From NCBI GenBank assembly GCA_003498085.1, contig DNCM01000165.1:1-16628 (forward strand): a stretch of 16,628 nucleotides of DNA, read 5' to 3'. The notes below the pieces were generated by a model. That model was not told the DNA's origin and made no database searches. It worked only from the letters and a program-made list of their open reading frames with translations. The position numbers and the translations under genes were made by a program. This document shows, piece after piece, positions 6,924 through 12,860 of the stretch (the stretch's first letter is position 1; each line of letters begins with the position of its first letter). Origin of the DNA: a bacterium (lineage in GTDB: Bacteria; UBA9089; UBA9088).

Positions 6924-7557
6924 GCTTATTGCCTATACTCCTGATTGCGAGGCCATTGTTGCGAGAGCAGCAAGTCTTTGTTATTCAAAAGAGGATAAAA
7001 GCCCGCCAAAAGAAAAAAGAAAATATTTTATTGACAAGCTATTAAAAATGGGACATATATCACCATTTGAGCATATAAGCTTTACATTTTCTATATCTGG
7101 GATATCAAGAGCGTGTTCACATCAATTGGTAAGACATAGAATTGCAAGCTATTCCCAACAATCTCAAAGATATGTCTTTTTTGATAGGCCAGAGTATATA
7201 ATCCCTGAGACAATAAAGGACAAAGATGCTTTTTCAAAGAAAGTAGAGGAGATCGTCAGGTTTTATCATAGTCTCGTTAATGATGGTGTCCCAAAGGAGG
7301 ATGCAAGGTATATTTTACCACAGGCATTCGCAACGAAGTTCATTATGACGATGAATGCAAGGGAACTTCTGCACTTCTTTAGATTAAGATGCTGTAACCG
7401 TGCTCAATGGGAGATAGGGCAATTGGCAGAAAATATGCTCTCTTTGGTAAAAGATGTAGCACCAAACATTTTCAACAATGCAGGTCCTCCCTGTATTACT
7501 GGTCCCTGCCTAGAAGGTGAATTTTCCTGCAAAAAACCAAGAGGCAAATCACAATAA
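6913..7557 (+). CDS. thyX: Flavin-dependent thymidylate synthase ThyX
   Basis: ThyX makes dTMP from dUMP using methylene-THF, FAD and NAD(P)H. The 214 aa show the defining RHR-x7-S motif: R74-H75-R76 through S84 in RHRIASYSQQSQRY. Also present are GHISPFEH (47-54) and the dUMP-binding segment NARELLHFFRLRCCNRAQWE. The C-terminus carries a small cluster of cysteines (CITGPCLEGEFSC). The start is a TTG that overlaps the solute-binding-protein stop by 11 nt, with GGAGG 9 nt upstream, giving RIKLIAYTPDCE directly after the initiator. It is the last gene of the secG cluster. Use of ThyX rather than ThyA is common in thermophiles, anaerobes and many uncultured lineages. Confidence 0.95.
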   Translation: MRIKLIAYTPDCEAIVARAASLCYSKEDKSPPKEKRKYFIDKLLKMGHISPFEHISFTFSISGISRACSHQLVRHRIASYSQQSQRYVFFDRPEYIIPETIKDKDAFSKKVEEIVRFYHSLVNDGVPKEDARYILPQAFATKFIMTMNARELLHFFRLRCCNRAQWEIGQLAENMLSLVKDVAPNIFNNAGPPCITGPCLEGEFSCKKPRGKSQ

Positions 7558-7590
7558 ATAAAAACTTTCTCTTAAAAAAATAAAAACTTT
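7556..7590 (+). repeat. Tandem 13 bp direct repeat upstream of the TPR gene promoter
   Basis: AAATAAAAACTTT occurs at 7556-7568 and again at 7578-7590, a 22 bp period or about two helical turns. The second copy runs into the -35 box of the next promoter. It could be an A-tract UP-element-like region or a binding site pair; chance is possible in such A-rich DNA. Confidence 0.4.
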
Positions 7591-7617
7591 ACAGGTATCT
7601 ACTATATGCTTTATAAT
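7588..7617 (+). promoter_or_regulatory. Promoter of the TPR gene, predicted leaderless
   Basis: TTTACA (7588-7593), an 18 bp spacer and a perfect TATAAT (7612-7617). The ATG at 7624 follows after 6 nt. An earlier in-frame ATG at 7606 lies upstream of the -10 box and would not be in the mRNA, so the promoter fixes the start at 7624. Confidence 0.75.
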
Positions 7618-7623
7618 TTATAT

Positions 7624-9024
7624 ATGAAATGGCTACTTATTCTTCCATTTCTCGTTGTAAAAGATACTTCGCCCCCAATCACTAATTATCTTAAGGGAAA
7701 AGCATATGAAAAAAATAAGCAATTTGAATTAGCTATTTCTGAATACAAAACAGCCCTTTCAAAGGATCCAGAATCAATAGAAATAAAGAGAAGTCTTGCT
7801 CATGTTTATCTCTATAAGAATGAGAATGAAAAAGCCCTTTCCCTTCTTCTTTCTATTGCAAAAAAAGACCCTTCTCCCAGTCTTTGGCAGGAAATAGGAA
7901 GGATATACATAAAACAAAAAAGATACAAAACTGCAATAGAAGCTTATAATGAAGGACTAAAATTAAAACAAGATGATATAGGACTTCTTCATGGTTTGGG
8001 AGAGGCATATCTGTTTGCAAAAGAAAGAGAACATGCCATATCAACATACAAAAGGCTTTTATTGGTTTCTCCAAATAAAGAGCCTATTTTATCGACTCTT
8101 GCCTTAATGTATAAAAATGAAGGAAGAATAATTGAGGAAAAAATAGCCTGCGGAGCACTCCTTGCAATAAACCCAGAAAATATATATGTCTATAAAAGGC
8201 TTATCATCATTTCACTCTTTGAAAGAAACTTTCCACTTGCACTAGATCTTTCAAATATCCTTGTAGAAAAAGATCAAAGCCCTCACTCTCACCTTCTGTT
8301 TGGGATAAGCCTCGAAAAAAACGAAGACGATGAACTTGCAGAGAAGCATTACAAAATTGCGAAGGATGGAGAGATAAAAGAAGCTTTTGTCAGGCTTGGT
8401 TGGATGCTTTTAAGGAAAGAAAGAGATGAGGAAGGATTAAGCTTAGTAGATGAAGGTCTTTCAAAATTTGGAGATGACCATGATCTATTGGTACTAAAAG
8501 GAATATTTTTGCAAGAAAAAAAACCCGATTTAGCAAAGGAGATTTTTAAAAAGCTTATTAAGAAAAACCCTGACGATGATTATTTATATTTCCATCTTGC
8601 TATCTGCTACGATAGAATGGGAGATAAAAGTAAAGCAATAAGCTATCTCTATAAGGCAATAAGGTTAAATCCTAGGAATGCGCCAGCCTATAACTATATT
8701 GGCTATACATGGGCAGATTCCAATAAAAACCTAAAGAGGGCACTTAGTTTGATTGAAAAAGCATTAATGTTAGACCCAGATAACCCTGCATATATTGACT
8801 CCTTAGGCTGGTGCTATTTTAGACTTGGAATGATCGATGAAGGATTAAAGGAATTATTAAAAGCATTGGGTCTTGACAGAGAAAACTGGGAAATTTTAGA
8901 ACATGTAGGTGATGTCTATTTCCATAAGGGCTTTTTTGATGAGGCAGATAGATTTTATATGGAGGCAATTAAGTATTCTTCTGATAAGGAAAGGATAGAA
9001 AAAAAGATTAGGCAGAAATATTGA
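7624..9024 (+). CDS. Tetratricopeptide-repeat protein, probably exported
   Basis: A 466 aa protein made almost wholly of TPR helices; around a dozen repeats can be marked, for example YKTAIEAYNEGLKLKQDD, DKSKAISYLYKAIRLNPRN and LKRALSLIEKALMLDPDNP. The N-terminus MKWLLILPFLVV is hydrophobic and fits a signal peptide or anchor, so the repeats probably lie in the periplasm. The block AYNYIGYTWAD...AYIDSLGWCYFRLG...EHVGDVYFHKG is typical of a family of long periplasmic or outer-membrane-associated TPR proteins in Gram-negative bacteria. TPR arrays bind proteins; the partner is unknown. I chose the ATG at 7624, not the in-frame ATG at 7606, because the -10 box lies between them. The TGA stop lies inside the -35 box of the atpD promoter. 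Confidence 0.85.
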   Translation: MKWLLILPFLVVKDTSPPITNYLKGKAYEKNKQFELAISEYKTALSKDPESIEIKRSLAHVYLYKNENEKALSLLLSIAKKDPSPSLWQEIGRIYIKQKRYKTAIEAYNEGLKLKQDDIGLLHGLGEAYLFAKEREHAISTYKRLLLVSPNKEPILSTLALMYKNEGRIIEEKIACGALLAINPENIYVYKRLIIISLFERNFPLALDLSNILVEKDQSPHSHLLFGISLEKNEDDELAEKHYKIAKDGEIKEAFVRLGWMLLRKERDEEGLSLVDEGLSKFGDDHDLLVLKGIFLQEKKPDLAKEIFKKLIKKNPDDDYLYFHLAICYDRMGDKSKAISYLYKAIRLNPRNAPAYNYIGYTWADSNKNLKRALSLIEKALMLDPDNPAYIDSLGWCYFRLGMIDEGLKELLKALGLDRENWEILEHVGDVYFHKGFFDEADRFYMEAIKYSSDKERIEKKIRQKY

Positions 9025-9049
9025 CATAAGTATCTTTTATTCTTATAAT
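9021..9049 (+). promoter_or_regulatory. atpD-atpC-IIA promoter with a near-zero leader
   Basis: A perfect TTGACA (9021-9026), a 17 bp spacer and a perfect TATAAT (9044-9049), which is full consensus. The atpD ATG follows after 10 nt at 9060, leaving a predicted leader of only about 3 nt. The intervening TTTTTTCATT has no ribosome binding site. The -35 box contains the TGA stop of the TPR gene. Confidence 0.8.
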
Positions 9050-9059
9050 TTTTTTCATT

Positions 9060-10442
9060 ATGGCTATAGGTAAAGTAAAACAGGTTTTAGGTGCGGTTGT
9101 AGATGTTATTTTTGAAGAGGGCCCTCTTCCTTCAATCTATAACAGCCTTCATATCGAAAAAAAAGATAGCATTCTAACCGTTGAAGTAGCACAGCATCTT
9201 GGCGATAATACTGTGAGAACGATATCCATGGGTTCAACAGATGGACTTATAAGGGGAATGAAAGCAATAGATACAGGAGGCCCTATAAAGGTTCCTGTTG
9301 GAAAAGAAACGATAGGAAGGATGATTGGTCCACTTGGAGAGCCTATAGATGAGATGGGTCCTGTTTCTGCAAATGAGTATCATCCAATACATAAAACTCC
9401 ACCTGCCTTTTCTGAACAAGAGGTAGTAAAGGAGATGTTTGAGACGGGTCTTAAGTCCATTGACCTTTTAACACCTCTGGCAAAGGGTGGAAAAGCAGGG
9501 CTTTTTGGTGGTGCTGGTGTTGGAAAGACGGTTCTCGTAATGGAGTTGATTAGAAATGTTGCAGAGGAGCATGGTGGTGTATCTGTATTCGGTGGTGTTG
9601 GAGAAAGAACAAGAGAGGGAAATGATCTTTGGCTTGAGATGAAAAAATCAGGGGTAATCAATAAGACTAGCCTTGTTTATGGCCAGATGCAAGAGGCTCC
9701 TGGCGCAAGATTCAGGGTTGGTCTTTCTGCACTGACAGTTGCAGAATACTTTAGAGATGTAGAGAACATGGATGTTCTATTATTCATTGACAATATCTTT
9801 AGGTTTATTCAAGCAGGAAGTGAGGTTTCAGCACTTTTAGGAAGGATTCCATCCGCTGTTGGCTACCAGTCAACACTAGCAACAGATATGGGCGCATTGC
9901 AGGAAAGAATTACATCGACGAAAAAGGGTTCAATAACATCAGTTCAGGCAATCTATGTTCCTGCAGATGACCTTACAGATCCAGCACCTGCAACAACTTT
10001 TACACATCTTGATGCAAGCATTGTTTTATCTCGCCAAATAGCAGAACTTGGAATATATCCTGCAGTTGATCCATTAGATTCTACATCAAGGATTTTAACA
10101 CCAGATATTGTTGGGATCGAACATTATCAAGTTGCAAGGGGTGTCCAGCAGATTCTTCAAAGGTATAAAGACTTAAAGGATATAATAGCCATTCTTGGAA
10201 TGGACGAGTTAAGCGAAGAAGATAAGCTTATTGTTGAGCGGGCAAGGAAGATTCAAAAATTTCTATCCCAACCATTCTTTGTTGCAGAGGTGTTTACAGG
10301 AAGAAAAGGGAAGTATGTTCCAATAAAAGAGACTGTTAGGGGTTTTAAGATGATAATTAATGGTGAGCTTGATCATATCCCTGAACAGGCATTCTATATG
10401 TGTGGCACCATAGATGAGGCTATTATGGATGCAGAAAAATGA
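9060..10442 (+). CDS. atpD: F-type ATP synthase subunit beta
   Basis: The catalytic beta subunit of F1, 460 aa, at the cytoplasmic face of the membrane. The Walker A loop GGAGVGKTV is at 150-158, followed by GVGERTREGNDLW (catalytic Glu and Arg region), the Walker B segment VLLFIDNIFRF, the catalytic-interface segment GRIPSAVGYQSTLATDMG and the DELSEED-type lever GMDELSEEDK. All are intact, so the enzyme should be active. The other F1Fo genes are absent; beta and epsilon form their own operon, as known in Chlorobium and some other lineages. The gene has a full-consensus promoter and no ribosome binding site, suggesting (near-)leaderless translation of an abundant protein. It overlaps atpC by 4 nt (ATGA). 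Confidence 0.97.
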   Translation: MAIGKVKQVLGAVVDVIFEEGPLPSIYNSLHIEKKDSILTVEVAQHLGDNTVRTISMGSTDGLIRGMKAIDTGGPIKVPVGKETIGRMIGPLGEPIDEMGPVSANEYHPIHKTPPAFSEQEVVKEMFETGLKSIDLLTPLAKGGKAGLFGGAGVGKTVLVMELIRNVAEEHGGVSVFGGVGERTREGNDLWLEMKKSGVINKTSLVYGQMQEAPGARFRVGLSALTVAEYFRDVENMDVLLFIDNIFRFIQAGSEVSALLGRIPSAVGYQSTLATDMGALQERITSTKKGSITSVQAIYVPADDLTDPAPATTFTHLDASIVLSRQIAELGIYPAVDPLDSTSRILTPDIVGIEHYQVARGVQQILQRYKDLKDIIAILGMDELSEEDKLIVERARKIQKFLSQPFFVAEVFTGRKGKYVPIKETVRGFKMIINGELDHIPEQAFYMCGTIDEAIMDAEK

Positions 10443-10657
10443 CGGTTGAATTGGTCGATAAGGACGGGGTATTATTTTCTGGAAAGGCAGAGAAAATAGT
10501 TGTTCCTGGGGTTTTGGGAAGTATGGGTATTTTGAATAATCATACACCATTATTTTCTCCACTTAAAAGTGGGAAAATAAAGATTGATGATAAAATATTT
10601 GATGTTCAAGAAGGATTTGTCAATGTTTCTGATAACTATGTTATTATCTTAGCATGA
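10439..10657 (+). CDS. atpC: F-type ATP synthase epsilon subunit, short form without C-terminal helices
   Basis: The 72 aa correspond only to the N-terminal beta-sandwich of epsilon: MTVELVDKDGVLFSGKAEKI, then VPGVLGSMGILNNHTPLFSPLKSGKI and the end DNYVIILA, which aligns with the last strand of the sandwich. The usual protein has 130-140 aa, with a two-helix C-terminal domain that inhibits ATP hydrolysis. That domain is missing, not frameshifted: the stop overlaps the next gene's ATG (ATGA), and the following frame encodes a different family. The sandwich alone is the part that binds gamma and the c-ring, so the subunit can still couple rotation but could not inhibit the enzyme through the helices. 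The ATGA overlap with atpD suggests reinitiation. Short epsilon forms are known in green sulfur bacteria. Confidence 0.85.
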   Translation: MTVELVDKDGVLFSGKAEKIVVPGVLGSMGILNNHTPLFSPLKSGKIKIDDKIFDVQEGFVNVSDNYVIILA

Positions 10658-11121
10658 AATTATATGAACTTCTTTCAGAAAGTGGTTTTATAGTTGATCT
10701 TAAATCAAAAAAGAAAAATGAGATTCTAAAGAATATGGTGTCCCTCCTTGCGAAAAAGAACGATTTTGATGAGGAGGAAGTTCTAAACGGCATTATGACA
10801 AGAGAAAGTATAATGAGTACAGGGCTTGGACAGGGTGTAGCTATACCACATACCAAGGCAAAAAGTGCAAAAAAGGTTATAGTTGGCTTTGCAAGATTCA
10901 AAAATGGAATTGATTTTGATGCAATTGATGGAGAACCTGTCCATCTTGTATTTATGGTCATTGTACCTCAAGATGCAACTATGTCTCAGATAAAGATTTT
11001 AGCAAGAATATCTAGGCTCCTTAAACATAATTATATCCGCGAAAGGCTTAAAACCCAAAAGACAAAGGAAGAAATACTGGGTTTTATTATGGAAGAAGAG
11101 GAAAGGCACCTACCCCATTAA
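10654..11121 (+). CDS. PTS EIIA type-2 (fructose/nitrogen-type) domain protein
   Basis: A single-domain 155 aa EIIA protein of the PtsN/FruA-mannitol superfamily. The phosphorylation-site signature is present as TRESIMSTGLGQGVAIPHTK (49-68) with His66 as the likely phosphohistidine. The N-terminus (LYELLSESGFIVDLKSKKKNEILKNMV) and the DAIDGEPVHLVFMVIVP segment are also typical. As there is no EIIB or EIIC gene nearby, a regulatory IIA-Ntr-like role is more likely than sugar transport; the phosphodonor is not visible here. The ATG overlaps the atpC stop by 4 nt, so it belongs to the atpDC operon. A IIA-type protein co-expressed with ATP synthase subunits suggests a link between phosphotransfer state and energy metabolism, but that is inference. 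Its 3' end overlaps that of panC by 12 nt. Confidence 0.85.
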   Translation: MKLYELLSESGFIVDLKSKKKNEILKNMVSLLAKKNDFDEEEVLNGIMTRESIMSTGLGQGVAIPHTKAKSAKKVIVGFARFKNGIDFDAIDGEPVHLVFMVIVPQDATMSQIKILARISRLLKHNYIRERLKTQKTKEEILGFIMEEEERHLPH

Positions 11122-11940
11122 TTTTATATTATCGATCAATCTTGTCTTTCCCATATGGACAGAAACAGCAATTAAACTTTTTTCTTTTTTAAATTTTTTC
11201 AATGTCTCCTGGTCAACAATCTCAATATATTCAATCAAAAACCCTTTTTTTTCTATCATTTTTTTCATTTTATCAATCACATAAGACGGATCTTTTCCTC
11301 CTTCAATGAGTTTTTTACCCTCTTTTAAAGTACGATAAATAATCGGTGCCTTTTTTCTTTCTATAGGTGCCAGATAGGAATTCCTTGAGCTTATTGCAAG
11401 CCCATCTTTCTCCCTTATAGTTGGAAGGGTTTTGATGCCTATATCGAAGTTTAGGTCATAAACCATATTTTTAATCATTACAGCCTGCTGGAAATCTTTT
11501 TCTCCAAAATATGCATTGTGTGGCTTTACAATATTAAAAAGTTTTGCAACAACAGTTAGGACACCTCTAAAATGACCTTTTCTTTTCTTTCCACAAAGGA
11601 CATTTTCCAAAGAGGGCATCCTGACAAATGTCTTTGTTTTTTTTGGATAAAGCCTTTCTACATCTGGATAAAATAGATAATCAACGCCACAAGACTTGCA
11701 TAAAGCATAATCATCTTTATATGACCTTTGATATCTATCATAATCCTCTCCCCTTCCAAATTGCAGAGGATTAACAAATATAGAAACAACAACAAAATCA
11801 TTCTCTTCTCTTGCCTTTTCTATTAAGGAAAGATGTCCTTTATGCAGAGCACCCATAGTTGGAACAAAGCCGATTAAGCCTTTTTTACGTAAACTGTCGG
11901 CAATTTCCTGCATCCTTTTAGGATCTTTTATCTCTTCCAC
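11110..11940 (-). CDS. panC: Pantothenate synthetase PanC
   Basis: PanC condenses pantoate with beta-alanine using ATP, a step leading to CoA. The 276 aa match the family (~280). Visible motifs are the HIGH-type VPTMGALHKGHLSLI (26-40), SIFVNPLQFG (53-62), GHFRGVLTVVAKLFNI (122-137), FGEKDFQQ (145-152) and the KMSKS-like AISSRNSYL (182-190). The start is a GTG at 11940, 11 nt after the stop of the PorV-like gene; an in-frame stop lies two codons upstream and no other start fits. No Shine-Dalgarno sequence is seen, so translation may depend on the upstream gene. It is the last gene of a minus-strand unit, and its end overlaps the convergent IIA gene. CoA biosynthesis appears twice in the window (PanC here and the CoaE domain at 3912). 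Confidence 0.95.
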   Translation of the reverse strand: MEEIKDPKRMQEIADSLRKKGLIGFVPTMGALHKGHLSLIEKAREENDFVVVSIFVNPLQFGRGEDYDRYQRSYKDDYALCKSCGVDYLFYPDVERLYPKKTKTFVRMPSLENVLCGKKRKGHFRGVLTVVAKLFNIVKPHNAYFGEKDFQQAVMIKNMVYDLNFDIGIKTLPTIREKDGLAISSRNSYLAPIERKKAPIIYRTLKEGKKLIEGGKDPSYVIDKMKKMIEKKGFLIEYIEIVDQETLKKFKKEKSLIAVSVHMGKTRLIDNIKLMG

Positions 11941-11951
11941 TAATTCAACGA

Positions 11952-12848
11952 TTAAAACCTTGTAAGCAAGGAAAATCGGTGGGATAAAGCAAGTTCATCG
12001 TTGTAAAGACAGGCGTAGTCAATCTGGGCAATTATGTTTTTAAACACACCCCTTCCTTGTGAACGGGTACCAAAACCGAAAGAAAAACCAGAGGCAGAGT
12101 CATATCCTCCCCTTATATCGATATTTGGAAGGAGATGATATTCACATCCAAGATGAAGAATATTCTTTTTCCCCTTCCTTCTTTCCACATCTATCTCAAA
12201 CAACAACATATCTCCATATTTATAACCAACACCAGCCATGATGGTAAAGGGAACTTTATTTTCAACATTGTCTATTTTTTGTTTTCCTCTAATGTTGCTT
12301 ATGCATAGACCAAGTAATATAGGAGAGATATCTATTGTACTTCCAATATCATATGCCAATGAACTCCCCCTATATCCTGCATAGTCCTGATGAATAGACT
12401 TTATAGAACAACCAATAGATAGGTTTTCCTGTTTTTTTGCATATGAAAATGTAAAAGACCTACATTCTACATTGAGGGTTTTCCCTGTTTTCTGATGGCC
12501 ATTTTTATCTCCAATTACTTCTTCACCACCATCTGCATTCATAAATATTACATTTATGCCTATTGCGCTATCTTTTGAAAATGGTTGGGCATAACCTATA
12601 AACCCAAGTTTTATATCTTCAAAGTGCTTTGTATAGATACCCAATAATTCCCTTCTTTTAGTATTTACAAGCCCTGCTGGATTCCAGTATGTTGCCTCAG
12701 CACCATCTACAGATGCAACAACAGCTCCACCCATGGCGGATGCCTTGACACCTTGGCCAATTTTCATAAACTCCCCTGTATCCTCACCTCCTCCCTTTCC
12801 AAAGAGGATTGCAGGGATTATTGCCATTGCTAATACTAGCTTTTTCAT
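11952..12848 (-). CDS. PorV/PorQ-family outer-membrane beta-barrel protein
   Basis: A 298 aa protein with a signal peptide (MKKLVLAMAIIPAILFG) followed by the family pattern FMKIGQGVKASAMGGAVVAS and ATYWNPAGL, where the GMGGA-like turn and NPAGL are typical of PorV/PorQ (UPF0164-type) barrels related to FadL. The rest is a run of short alternating amphipathic strands ending in an aromatic residue (SLLTRF), as expected for an outer-membrane barrel. PorV in Bacteroidota is a type IX secretion component that shuttles cargo with C-terminal sorting domains, and the gene directly upstream encodes such a protein. That pairing suggests a cargo/shuttle relationship here. AGGAGG at 12855-12860 lies 6 nt before the ATG and abuts the upstream stop. 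Exact function is inferred from family and context. Confidence 0.78.
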   Translation of the reverse strand: MKKLVLAMAIIPAILFGKGGGEDTGEFMKIGQGVKASAMGGAVVASVDGAEATYWNPAGLVNTKRRELLGIYTKHFEDIKLGFIGYAQPFSKDSAIGINVIFMNADGGEEVIGDKNGHQKTGKTLNVECRSFTFSYAKKQENLSIGCSIKSIHQDYAGYRGSSLAYDIGSTIDISPILLGLCISNIRGKQKIDNVENKVPFTIMAGVGYKYGDMLLFEIDVERRKGKKNILHLGCEYHLLPNIDIRGGYDSASGFSFGFGTRSQGRGVFKNIIAQIDYACLYNDELALSHRFSLLTRF

Positions 12849-12854
12849 CCTATT

Positions 12855-12860
12855 CCTCCT
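12855..12860 (-). promoter_or_regulatory. Strong Shine-Dalgarno sequence of the PorV-like gene
   Basis: AGGAGG on the minus strand, 6 nt before the ATG at 12848, directly after the stop of the giant gene (12861-12863). It shows that 16S-based initiation operates in this genome alongside the predicted leaderless genes. Confidence 0.8.

Noticed and set aside
11954..11971. CCTTG-CTTA-CAAGG hairpin followed by TTTT (minus strand)
   Set aside because: The stem is 5 bp, it lies inside the last codons of the PorV-like gene, and panC follows 11 nt later in the same unit, so a terminator is unlikely.
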